Source of the DNA: Alterirhizorhabdus solaris
Lineage (GTDB): Bacteria; Pseudomonadota; Alphaproteobacteria; Sphingomonadales; Sphingomonadaceae
Reading direction: 5' to 3'
NCBI RefSeq assembly: GCF_007785815.1
Contig: NZ_VNIM01000029.1
Coordinates: 1-42,414, forward strand
DNA length: 42,414 nt
The position numbers and the translations under genes are program-made. Shown piece after piece: positions 16,130 to 23,972 of this stretch (its first letter is position 1; each line of letters starts with the position of its first letter). The notes under the pieces were generated by a model that worked only from the letters and a program-made list of their open reading frames with translations, did no database searches and had not been told where the DNA came from.

Positions 16130-16996
16130 TTAAAAGGCTTCGCTGTCCTCCGGCCATCCCAAGCCGGCAAGGATGCGATCGTAATCGAACGGCCCCTCCC
16201 ACGGCTCCCGTCCCTTGGCGTGCGCCGCGCCGCGATACTCGAGACATGTCTGCAGGAGGACGCGCTTCAACACCTTCTTGAAATCGGCTTCGTCTCGCAG
16301 GGCATGCAACGTAACCAGGATCAGCTGGGTGTCCACCTGCTGCTGCTTCTGTCGTGCCTCGTCATCCTTGCCCTTCTCGTTGCCCGTCGGACCCGAGATA
16401 GCATCCAGCACCGTCCATCCCGCCGCCATGGCAAATTTAGGCGCGACGGACTTGCGAATGGCGGTCAGGAACAAGGTCAGCGCATAAAGCTTCAACCCGT
16501 CGGCGACCGCGTCGCGGTCTTGTTTCGCTTCCGCGAGTTGAGCCTCCAGGTCAGCGACCCGCTTCTCCCGCGATTGCAAAAACGTGTGCTGTCTCTTCAG
16601 AAATGCGGACGGCTCCTGTGTGCCCTTGCCATGTACCCTGCCGTAATCGTTACCACGAGAGCCCGCCGCCCCCCGAGGGGAGGACGGCTTCAATCGCTCC
16701 TCGATTGGACCGTATTGGGTGATCGCGGGCAGATCCACATTCCGCCCGACCGCGAGATCCGCCCACAGGCTGGCGTCGATGGTGTGCGGTATCAACTGCA
16801 ACAGCAGGTCGTTCACCGCCGTCTGTCGCTCGTCGATGTCCCCGACCCTATTGAGGATGCTTAGCGCATCTTCAAGCACAGCGCTGAGTTGATTTCCGGC
16901 CGCCTGCTCAAGATCTGTCACGAGCGGAATGCCTAGGCGCGACCGAAGCTCTTCCAGCAGGCGTTGCACCTCATCTTCCGAAGGGTAGACCTTCAT
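16130..16996 (-). CDS. Hypothetical coiled-coil protein, 288 aa
   Basis: The protein begins MKVYPSEDEVQRLLEELRSRL, with aaggaaaaag as ribosome-binding site. It is mostly helical: an N-terminal helical domain, a Gly/Ser/Arg-rich linker near residues 106-125, a heptad-like coiled coil (FLKRQHTFLQSREKRVADLEAQLAEAKQ in overlapping segments, about residues 130-160), and a C-terminal helical domain ending in PFDYDRILAGLGWPEDSEAF. I recognise no family. It lies tail to tail with integrase 3, in the integrase-proximal accessory zone of element B, a common place for defence or regulatory cargo. Confidence 0.7.
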   Translation of the reverse strand: MKVYPSEDEVQRLLEELRSRLGIPLVTDLEQAAGNQLSAVLEDALSILNRVGDIDERQTAVNDLLLQLIPHTIDASLWADLAVGRNVDLPAITQYGPIEERLKPSSPRGAAGSRGNDYGRVHGKGTQEPSAFLKRQHTFLQSREKRVADLEAQLAEAKQDRDAVADGLKLYALTLFLTAIRKSVAPKFAMAAGWTVLDAISGPTGNEKGKDDEARQKQQQVDTQLILVTLHALRDEADFKKVLKRVLLQTCLEYRGAAHAKGREPWEGPFDYDRILAGLGWPEDSEAF

Positions 16997-17213
16997 ATCT
17001 TTTTCCTTGCACCAGCATCCGTCAGGCGAGCGCAGGCCTTCTCAAGCTAAGTGAGACCACGCCGCATTCTTCACGAAAGATGATATCCGAATTTACGTGG
17101 GAGTGGCAGGTTCGCCAGACCCCGACATATGAGCCGCCCGAAGGTCGAATGTCGTCCGCCAAGCCACGACAGATGAGACTTATAACCACCCCTAGAAATT
17201 TAGGCGCAATACC

Positions 17214-17240
17214 GTAAAACTGCCGCAGGGGCAGTTTTAC
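17214..17240. repeat. Inverted repeat gtaaaactgcc / ggcagttttac
   Basis: This is a perfect 11-bp inverted repeat with a 5-base loop (gcagg). It is the first of three inverted repeats in 115 bp, in a gene-poor stretch (16997-17572) upstream of plasmid-style genes. It is not followed by a T-run on either strand, so an operator or DNA-processing site is more likely than a terminator. Confidence 0.7.
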
Positions 17241-17266
17241 TGCGCTACCGCCGCGCTGCGGCTTGA

Positions 17267-17288
17267 CCTGTTGCAGGCCTGCAACAGG
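17267..17288. repeat. 22-bp perfect palindrome
   Basis: The sequence is centred on ttgcaggcctgcaa and extends symmetrically to 22 bp (cctg... to ...cagg) without a loop. Uninterrupted palindromes of this length are typical binding sites for dimeric plasmid regulators. It lies 26 bp after the first inverted repeat and directly abuts the third. Confidence 0.75.
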
Positions 17289-17328
17289 CGTCAGGATAAT
17301 CGAGCGCGACGCGCCCGCGATCCTGACG
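17289..17328. repeat. Inverted repeat cgtcaggat / atcctgacg (oriT-like?)
   Basis: A perfect 9-bp inverted repeat has arms at 17289-17297 and 17320-17328. Each arm contains ATCCTG in opposite orientation, the hexamer preceding the nick site in IncP-type transfer origins. The base after it is A here, where IncP origins have a pyrimidine, so the oriT reading is only a possibility. Confidence 0.5.
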
Positions 17329-17572
17329 GTTTGTCGTGGCTGCGCCCCGGGTCCTCCACCGCCTCGTTCGAGTCGGCTCCGGAAGGCAAGGGGTTCAGGA
17401 CAGGGTCGGCGGCCGGCATGCGGACCGGGCCGATGAGGCGGCAGGAAGAAGGCCGACGGGGCGGGTCGATAAGCCCGTCGCCAGAGATGTCCGGGAAAGC
17501 CAGATGCTTCGCTGACGGGTGAGAAAAAGCCCGGGAGAAGAAGCGTCAACACGCTCCTGAAGGACATGCCAC

Positions 17573-18079
17573 TTGAACACCACCATCATGTGCCGGCCGG
17601 CTTCGGCCGGCGTTGCCGCCGCGCGCATCGCGCATGTCGTCGCCACGATCCTGACCGGCGAGACAGTTCTGTCGGATACCAGCCTGCCCGGTCGCTATGC
17701 CCGGCACGACTGCGTGCTCGTCGTTGCCGTGCCGACCAGCGGCACGATCTCGCACGGGCTGCTCGAGCGGCTGTGCGACGAGCGCGAGGCCGATCTCGTC
17801 TGCGCGCGCTTCGATCCGGCCGGTGTCGCGCCGCCCGTGATCACCGTCGGCGTCCGCCTGTCGTGGAAGATGCTCTACCATGGCGGTTTCCAGCTGTGGC
17901 TGCCGCGGGGTGACGGCGCCGCCCGCCTGATCCCGCTCGATCCGGCCTCGCCGCTGCATTTCGAGGTCGGTGACGGCCGCATCGAGGCCTGGGCGGACGG
18001 GCCGCTCGATGCACGGCAGCGCCGCCGCGGCTGCGATGCGGCGCAGACGCGCTTCCGTCAGCTGGTGGGGGCGCTCTGA
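17573..18079 (+). CDS. Hypothetical plasmid-style protein, 168 aa
   Basis: The protein starts at TTG 17573, with aagga eight bases upstream (an internal ATG at 17588 is the alternative). It is an alpha/beta protein with [15 protein letters not shown] and [20 protein letters not shown] recognise no family. It is joined to the next gene by a one-base TGATG overlap, and both lie downstream of the inverted-repeat cluster. The arrangement looks like an accessory operon of a plasmid or conjugative element, inferred from style and context only. Confidence 0.6.
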   Translation: MNTTIMCRPASAGVAAARIAHVVATILTGETVLSDTSLPGRYARHDCVLVVAVPTSGTISHGLLERLCDEREADLVCARFDPAGVAPPVITVGVRLSWKMLYHGGFQLWLPRGDGAARLIPLDPASPLHFEVGDGRIEAWADGPLDARQRRRGCDAAQTRFRQLVGAL

Positions 18080-18858
18080 TGGGCGACTATAACGCAGAGC
18101 GGCTGAAGCTGGCGGCCGAGCTCGGCGTCGACATCGCCCACGGCGTCATCCAGTCGGTGCATGCCGGCAAGTGCAACCGGCCGGGCGACGCGATCGCCCG
18201 GCGGCTGGCGCTTCATGGATCGATCGAGCCCAACTGCTTCGCGCATGCGGTGCTGCTGCCCAGGCGCGCCTCCGAGCAGCTAACCGACATCGCAGCGCTC
18301 GTGCGGCTGTACGAGGCGCAGCTGCTCCCCGAGCAGGTCGATCTGCTGACCAACACCACGCTGCGGTTCGGCGACGAGGTGCCGACGCACCGGGCGTGGA
18401 TGCTGGCGACGAACTTCGCCTATTCGGAGCCCCTCAACGTCGCACGCCAGTTCGCCTCGCTCGACCATCTGAGTGGCGCGCGCGCGGGCTGGAACGTCGT
18501 CACCTCCTGGCTGGGCGACACCGCCGCCAATTTCAGCAAGACCGAACATCCCACGCACGACACCCGCTACCGGATCGCGGCCGAATATCTCGATGTCGTC
18601 CAGGGCCTTTGGGACAGCTGGGAGGACGACGCCCATGTCGCGGACAAGGCGACCGGCCAGTTCGTCGATCCCGACAAGCTCCACCGCCTTGATTACAAGC
18701 GCGAGCATTTCCAGGTGCGCGGTCCGCTCAGCATCAAGCGCGGGCCAAGGCCCGCACAAGCGCGCCTGATGTCAGCATATCGGCACCGGCGAGGGCGCAG
18801 AGGCCGGACCCAGAGGCTATCTAAAAGGCGGCGGGCGCTGCTGCCTGCAAGCCAGTAG
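18079..18858 (+). pseudogene. Chimeric ORF: plasmid-style N-terminus joined to truncated LLM-class monooxygenase
   Basis: The open frame is 259 codons but looks like a join of two unrelated genes. Residues 1 to about 108 ([20 protein letters not shown] to about DEVPTHRAW) match the style of the preceding plasmid gene. From about residue 110 it reads as the NtaA/SnaA/DszA family of flavin-dependent monooxygenases: [63 protein letters not shown], then [15 protein letters not shown]. After that the family sequence stops and the frame runs into Arg-rich noise ([18 protein letters not shown]). The monooxygenase lacks both its start and its C-terminal half, so it cannot be functional. It marks a recombination junction. 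Confidence 0.7.
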
Positions 18859-19052
18859 CGACCGTAGCCTTCAGAGCCTCGCCGCTGCAGGTGGCGGACT
18901 TGCGATTGCCAAAGGGCAAGAAACTTTTCCGCTTGCAGTGATCGTGCAAGGCGGCTGTTTCGTTGGACGAAGCTGTCGTGCCCGGGTCGTGGCGGGTCCG
19001 TGGCGCTCTCACGCTTCCGGCCAGGGCGGACGCTGCAGCCGGTCGTGCAAGC

Positions 19053-19598
19053 CTATTCCGCCACCATGGAGACGGTCCGGTCGTGCGCGCCGAGCGGCAC
19101 CGTCAGCGTCACCCGGTCACCATGCGCGATCCGCACGTCGCCGGGGTAGTTGGTGAAGCCGACCTGCAGCTCCCGCCGCTCGCCGGGCTTCAGCGTCAGC
19201 TGGGTGGTCGCAGGCGATGTTTCCATCTCGTATAATATGGTCGCCTCGTCATTGTCCGTCCGCGCGTCGTCCCGATCGACCTCCGTCATGTCGCCCGCGG
19301 ACCATAACGGCGCGTCGCCCAGCTGCTCGTGGTGCATCGCCAGGTGCGGTAGGACGATCGACACCGGCGCGGCGCCTTCGTTCCGATACACGATGTTCGC
19401 CGTTTGCGACCGCTCCGCCGCCCAGTGCGCCGTCAGCGTCGCGCTGACCGCGCCGTCGCGCACCACCGCTGATCCCGCCGCGTCGCCCTGCTCGGCCGAC
19501 TGCCCGGCGGCGGGTTCCAGCGTGCCGCCATCACCCTGCGAGCAGCCGGTGGCGAGTAGACCCGCGAGCAGCAGCGCCGTGGCGCCCCAGCCGCTCAT
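19053..19598 (-). CDS. Putative lipoprotein, 181 aa
   Basis: The protein begins MSGWGATALLLAGLLATGCS. LATGC is a lipobox, so it should be cleaved before Cys19, lipidated and anchored at the membrane facing the periplasm. The mature part is beta-rich (AVSATLTAHWAAE, ANIVYRNEGAAPVSIVLP, TQLTLKPGERRELQVGF, DRVTLTVPLG), resembling an immunoglobulin-like fold. Its ATG overlaps the stop of the upstream HExxH protein gene (ATGA), so the two are probably made together. The partner's peptidase may act on, or be held by, this lipoprotein; that is inference. Extension of the frame upstream of 19598 is antisense to the partner gene and was not used. Confidence 0.78.
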   Translation of the reverse strand: MSGWGATALLLAGLLATGCSQGDGGTLEPAAGQSAEQGDAAGSAVVRDGAVSATLTAHWAAERSQTANIVYRNEGAAPVSIVLPHLAMHHEQLGDAPLWSAGDMTEVDRDDARTDNDEATILYEMETSPATTQLTLKPGERRELQVGFTNYPGDVRIAHGDRVTLTVPLGAHDRTVSMVAE

Positions 19599-21001
19599 AA
19601 CGCGCGTTGCAGGGAAATGAGCGGCTGCGCCAGCTTGCGGCGCGTCAGGCTGTGGGGTCCGCCTAGCTCGCGGTCGGGCTTCAACCCGTTGCGCCGCTGA
19701 AACGCCGCCACCGCCTCCAGCGTCGCGCTCCTGGAGCGTCCAACCACGCCGTCTACTTGGCGCGCGTCGAGATAGCCGAGCGCGGCCAGCTTCTCCTGCA
19801 TCGCGCGGATCGCTGGGTCGCTGCCGCCGATCGCCTTGAGCGGCCGGTACGCAGCATGCCGGTCGCCAGTTCGGACCACGTCTCGTATGTAGGGGAAGCG
19901 CGGGTCCCCTTCCGACCGATTGCCACCATAGACGCCGTCGCCGAAATTGGTGACCTTGGCCATGTGCGGGCCGATGCGGAGATAGCGCACGTTTTCCGGC
20001 ATGAACCAGCTTTGCACCAATGAGGCCTGCTGCTCCGCATTGAACGACGACCAAGGGCGGCCGACTTCGCTCGGCCTGAACACGTAGGCTGTGCCGCGAT
20101 GCTTGTCCCAACCGCGCCACTGGCGGGTCCGCAGGATGTCGCGGACCCCGCTGCTCACCTGCGCCCAGGCAGCCTGCGCCATGTAGAGCGGCGGAAACGT
20201 CCCATGCTGTCCCTGCCAGACATGGGTCAGCTCGTGGATCAGCGTCGCCGGGCTATCCGCCGGGATGAAGGTGGACCGGAAGCCGTCCGGCCAGTTGATG
20301 AGGAAGAGCGGCCCGTTGCCGTCCCGCGCCATATCCATCAGCGTCACGGGCGCGCCCATGTCGAACGTGGTGATCGCCACGCGGTCATATTGAATGCTGT
20401 GGCCGAACACCGTCTGCGCGAGCGCTATTTCGCCGCCCGTCGGTGGCCGGCCGATATACCGGTCGCCGAATTCCTTGATCCGCTCGCGTATCCAGCTCGG
20501 CAACGACATGGGACCTCCGGTTCCGGCCGCACGGCCTGCACCCCAGCTTCCCAACGTGGACGCCGCCGCATGGATCCACGGGCCCGCACAGCAAGCCCGC
20601 CATGGCGGTGGGCGGATTGCCGGGAGGCGCGTCAGGCCGCCTTCGCCCCACTTCGGCTTGGGCGCGTCCGCCGTCTTCCGAGTGTACATCTCGAACAGAT
20701 TCTCCGGCCGCTTGGTGTCGTTCCGGAAGCGGCGGCCGATGTAGATGGCGTCATACGCGCGGCGTCGGGTTCCAAGCGTCACCTCCGGATCATAGAAGTC
20801 GGCGATGGTCGCGGGGAAATACGTCTCGCCCGCGAGAAGGATGTCCTCAGCGCAGCGTGTTAGGTCGGCTTTGTCCTGCTCGGTAAATTTGTGGACCGGG
20901 AAGGCGTTCCGGCGTGCTGCTTGAGACGGTGCTGCGGAAACAATCGGATTGGGCCGCAATGTTGGCTGCGATCGAGAAGTTAGCGTCGTAGCATTCGACA
21001 T
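19595..21001 (-). CDS. HExxH protein with peptidoglycan-binding domain
   Basis: The reading frame gives 468 aa from ATG 21001 (MSNATTLTSRS). The centre, from about residue 185, resembles sphingomonad 'vgr-related' proteins: PPTGGEIALAQTVFGHSIQYDRV followed by LIHELTHVWQGQHG, an HExxH zinc-protease motif (about residue 256). The C-terminus (AIRAMQEKLAALGYLD to AAFQRRNGLKP) is a peptidoglycan-binding PG_binding_1 domain. This suggests a cell-wall-associated hydrolase or a secreted effector. The stretch before SLPSWIRERIKEFGDRY (about residues 120-165, Pro/Trp/Cys/Gly-rich) looks like a frameshifted or fused junction, so the functional gene may start near 20509 and the N-terminal part be a separate, damaged gene. 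No signal peptide is seen. Confidence 0.65.
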   Translation of the reverse strand: MSNATTLTSRSQPTLRPNPIVSAAPSQAARRNAFPVHKFTEQDKADLTRCAEDILLAGETYFPATIADFYDPEVTLGTRRRAYDAIYIGRRFRNDTKRPENLFEMYTRKTADAPKPKWGEGGLTRLPAIRPPPWRACCAGPWIHAAASTLGSWGAGRAAGTGGPMSLPSWIRERIKEFGDRYIGRPPTGGEIALAQTVFGHSIQYDRVAITTFDMGAPVTLMDMARDGNGPLFLINWPDGFRSTFIPADSPATLIHELTHVWQGQHGTFPPLYMAQAAWAQVSSGVRDILRTRQWRGWDKHRGTAYVFRPSEVGRPWSSFNAEQQASLVQSWFMPENVRYLRIGPHMAKVTNFGDGVYGGNRSEGDPRFPYIRDVVRTGDRHAAYRPLKAIGGSDPAIRAMQEKLAALGYLDARQVDGVVGRSRSATLEAVAAFQRRNGLKPDRELGGPHSLTRRKLAQPLISLQRAL

Positions 21002-21166
21002 TGCTTCACTACGAGCGCGGGTGGGCACTCAGCCACTTCCTACTTGGCTACGTCTGACCTCAACGTGAACATTAACAAGCGACCGAAGCTAGGATGCCGA
21101 AAACTGCTAGGGAATGTCGCTTTGTGGGTCACTCAGTCCGTTTGATTTTTGTCCGCGCCAACAATT

Positions 21167-22051
21167 CTAGTCGTTCTTCAATCCCGAAGCGGAGGCGTGA
21201 CGTCGTTCGGCGTAAGCGACACGAAAACCGATGTGGCTGGTGCCGAGATCCTGTTCCTGCGCCTGGAAGGCGGCAGGACGGAAGTTGGCACAATAGTTCA
21301 TCGCGCACAGATAGCTCCCGCCCTTGACGAGGCCGGTCGGCCCCGTACCGGCTACCCATTCCCACACATTGCCCACCATGTCGTGCAGGCCGAAGCCGCC
21401 CGCCTCGAAACAGCCGACGGGAGCGATGCCGGTATAGCCGTCATCGCCGGTATCACGCATCGGGAACACGCCCTCCCACACGTTCGCGCGCGGCTTGCCT
21501 GAAGCGGTGAAGGCCCAGCTCGTCTGCGCGCGGGTGTCGGTCTGGTCGCCGCGGGCGGCCCGCTCCCATTGCGCGGCATCGGGCAGCGCGCCGCCGGCCC
21601 AACGGGCGAACGCGGCGGCATCCTCGCGATCGACCTGGACGACGGGATCGTCGGCATGGTCACGCAGGTCGCTGCCCGGTCCTTGCGGGTGACGCCAGTC
21701 CGAGCCTCTGACAAAGCGCCACCAGCGGGCGGCGTCGTCGAGCGGCACCGGGGCGGCGGGTGGCACGAAGACCGCCGAGCCGCCGTCCCGCTCCGCCCGC
21801 GTGACATGGCCGGTGGCAGCCACAAAAGCGGCGAACTGGCGGTTCGTGACCTCGTGCCGATCGATCCAGAAGGCCGCCACCGGGGTCGGCGTGCCGGGGC
21901 GGTCCGGCCCATCCTCGCCGAGCGGCACCGTGCCGGCGGGAATGAAGACGCGGCCATCGGCGATGTCGCATCGCCCCGCCGGCGCGGCGCGCGCGCCAAT
22001 CAGTGTCGCGAAAGCGAGGCCGGCGAGCAACGCGGTCGCACGCGCTCTCAA
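21167..22051 (-). CDS. Exported formylglycine-generating enzyme (sulfatase maturation)
   Basis: The protein is 294 aa from TTG 22051, whose TTGA overlaps the sulfatase stop. A signal peptide (ATALLAGLAFATLIGARAAPA) directs it to the periplasm. The FGE-sulfatase/SUMF1 domain is complete: WIDRHEVTNRQFAAF, DDPVVQVDREDAAAFARWAG, ALPDAAQWERAARG, GLHDMVGNVWEWV and GGSYLCAMNYCANFRP. Cys249 and Cys254 sit five apart, as do the copper-binding, redox-active cysteines of true FGEs, so it is probably catalytic and not one of the many cysteine-less relatives. It would convert the CxPxR cysteine of the neighbouring sulfatase into formylglycine. Confidence 0.9.
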   Translation of the reverse strand: MRARATALLAGLAFATLIGARAAPAGRCDIADGRVFIPAGTVPLGEDGPDRPGTPTPVAAFWIDRHEVTNRQFAAFVAATGHVTRAERDGGSAVFVPPAAPVPLDDAARWWRFVRGSDWRHPQGPGSDLRDHADDPVVQVDREDAAAFARWAGGALPDAAQWERAARGDQTDTRAQTSWAFTASGKPRANVWEGVFPMRDTGDDGYTGIAPVGCFEAGGFGLHDMVGNVWEWVAGTGPTGLVKGGSYLCAMNYCANFRPAAFQAQEQDLGTSHIGFRVAYAERRHASASGLKND

Positions 22052-23790
22052 GGCTTGGGCGCCGTCGATACTGGCGCGGCGGTTTCGGGCGGCAGTGCGA
22101 CGACGCCCTTGGCCCTGGCATAGGCATCGTAAGCGGCCACGAGTTCGGTCAGCCGCGCGGGCTCGGCCGTGGCCAGATCGATCGTTTCGCCGGGATCGCG
22201 GGCGAGGTTGAACAGGTGCCAGCGGCCATCCCCCACGCCGTTGCGGGTATAACCGGTGCCGCCCCTGGGCAGGAACACCGCCTTCCAGTCGCCCTTGCGC
22301 AGCGCGCGGCGGAAAAACAGCTCGTAGCCGAGGCTTTCGTCGGCCGGCCGTACCGCTTCCGCTTGCGCGGCGAGCACCGGTCGCAGGCTGTGGCCCTCAT
22401 AAGGCAGGATGGGATGGCCGGCAAAGCTGGCCGGCTGGGTCAGGCCGGCGAGGTCGAGCAGCGTGGGCGATACGTCGCGCACGTCGAGATTGCCGCGCGC
22501 GATCCGCCCGGCACCGGACACGCCCTTGCCGGCGGCGAAGGCGACGGTCCGGATGCCGCCCTCGGTGGTATAGGATTTCATCAGCCAGGACGGCGTGGAG
22601 TTCGCCTGCGCCCAGCCCGGACCATAGCCGACGTAGCTTGTCGCCTTGCCGATATTGGCGAGGCTGTTGTCGATGCCGAGTTTTGGATCGGGCGGCAGAT
22701 CGCGGCTGAAGCCGGGTGAGTTGATGACGCTGCCCTCCGGTCCGTTGTCGGCGAAGAACAGGATCACGGTATCGTCGTAGCGGCCGAGCGTCTTCAGCTC
22801 CGCGATTACGCGGCCGACATTCTGGTCCATGCGATCGACCATCGCCGCGTAGACCTCCATCTTGCGCGCCTCCAGCGCCTGCTCGGCCGGGCTGAGCGAG
22901 GCCCATAGCCTGGTCGGTTCGAACGCGTGCGGCACCGCATCGGCGGGGACAAGGCCCAGTTGCTTCTGACGCGCCAGCCGGGCGGTCTGCAGTGCCTCGT
23001 AGCCGGCATCGTAGCGGCCCTTATATTTGGCGATCGTCTCGTCGGGCGCCTGCATCGGCCAGTGCGGCGTGGTGAACGGCAGATAGGCGAAGAACGGGCG
23101 ATCGTCCTTCGCCTTAGCGCCATCCTCCAGGAAACCGATCAGGCGATCGGCGAAATAGTCTGCGGAGAAGGTGCCCTTCGGCAGCTTGGCCGGCTTGCCG
23201 TCGGCGCGGTAGGTGGGGGCATAGCCGGCCTTGCGCCACGCCGCATTCTGGTCCGCGCCGAAATGGTTGGATAGGCCTTGCAGCAGCGCGAAGCTCCGCT
23301 CGAACCCGCGCGCCTTGGGCTCGCGATCTGGCGTCAGTCCCAGATGCCACTTGCCCGACATGATCGTGCGGTAGCCGCCGGCGTGGAGCAGTTCCGCGAT
23401 CGAGGCGACGCGGTCGTTCAGATAGCCCTCATAGCCGGGCGCGCCGCGCGTCGCGTCGTTCAGCGTCTCGGCCATCGAGCCCAGCCCGGCCTCGTGATTG
23501 TCCACCCCGCTCATCAGCATGGATCGCGTCGGCGAGCAGGTGGGGGCAGTGTGGAACCCGGTGAAGCGCACGCCGGACAGCGCCAGCGCATCGAGGTTAG
23601 GCGTGGCGATCTCTCCGCCGAAGCTGCCGAGATCGGACCAGCCGAGATCGTCCGCCACGATCACGAGGAAGTTGGGCTGGGCGGTCCGCGCGACGGCGGC
23701 GGTCGGGGCCGGGGCGGCGGCCGCCAAGGGGGCCAGACCCGCCGCCAGCGCACCTGCGGCCACGGCAAACGACAGCCTCTGAAAACGCAT
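22048..23790 (-). CDS. Exported type I sulfatase (arylsulfatase family)
   Basis: The protein is 580 aa from ATG 23790, preceded by a strong gggaggaag site; an in-frame ATG at 23952 would cross the divergent promoter. A signal peptide (FAVAAGALAAGLAPLAAAA) precedes the alkaline-phosphatase-fold sulfatase domain: NFLVIVADDLGWSDLG (metal ligands), PTCSPTRSMLMSG with Cys85 as the formylglycine precursor (C-S-P-T-R), MSGKWHLG (Lys147, His149), and FFADNGPEG. The NHEAGLGSMAE segment after the active site is typical of S1_4-type arylsulfatases. It hydrolyses sulfate esters in the periplasm. It is coupled to its maturation enzyme and divergent from a TonB-dependent receptor that may import the substrate. 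Confidence 0.93.
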   Translation of the reverse strand: MRFQRLSFAVAAGALAAGLAPLAAAAPAPTAAVARTAQPNFLVIVADDLGWSDLGSFGGEIATPNLDALALSGVRFTGFHTAPTCSPTRSMLMSGVDNHEAGLGSMAETLNDATRGAPGYEGYLNDRVASIAELLHAGGYRTIMSGKWHLGLTPDREPKARGFERSFALLQGLSNHFGADQNAAWRKAGYAPTYRADGKPAKLPKGTFSADYFADRLIGFLEDGAKAKDDRPFFAYLPFTTPHWPMQAPDETIAKYKGRYDAGYEALQTARLARQKQLGLVPADAVPHAFEPTRLWASLSPAEQALEARKMEVYAAMVDRMDQNVGRVIAELKTLGRYDDTVILFFADNGPEGSVINSPGFSRDLPPDPKLGIDNSLANIGKATSYVGYGPGWAQANSTPSWLMKSYTTEGGIRTVAFAAGKGVSGAGRIARGNLDVRDVSPTLLDLAGLTQPASFAGHPILPYEGHSLRPVLAAQAEAVRPADESLGYELFFRRALRKGDWKAVFLPRGGTGYTRNGVGDGRWHLFNLARDPGETIDLATAEPARLTELVAAYDAYARAKGVVALPPETAAPVSTAPKP

Positions 23791-23972
23791 TCTTCCTCCC
23801 GGGGGTTCGGCGATCCGATCGGCGGCGTACCTACCCACCCGTTTGGTGGCCTCCAATAAGGTTTTCTCAACCGGAGAGATAGAGAATCTTCCTTCGCTTA
23901 GCCGCAGCGGTTTCCTATCCGCCGTTTCGCAGCCTCCCGGCGCGATAAACACACGATATCAGGGATTCCGTC
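23791..23972. promoter_or_regulatory. Divergent promoter region, sulfatase / TonB receptor
   Basis: A 182-bp gap separates the sulfatase operon (leftwards) and the TonB-dependent receptor (rightwards). It must hold both promoters. An imperfect inverted pair ttctc/gagaa occurs in gttttctcaaccggagagat at about 23862. No operator can be named, and no regulator gene is adjacent. Confidence 0.35.

Noticed and set aside
17022-17567. A 181-aa minus-strand frame across the inverted-repeat cluster
   Set aside because: The translation is Pro/Arg/Gly-rich without domains, overlaps three inverted repeats and ends at the divergent gene start.
19599-20120. Extension of the lipoprotein gene upstream of its lipobox
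   Set aside because: It is antisense-phase to the HExxH protein; the signal peptide with lipobox starts exactly at 19598, at an ATGA overlap.
22800-23300. Plus-strand and alternative minus-strand frames within the sulfatase gene
   Set aside because: They are shadows of the high-GC sulfatase frame; none has a domain, while the sulfatase frame has all family motifs.
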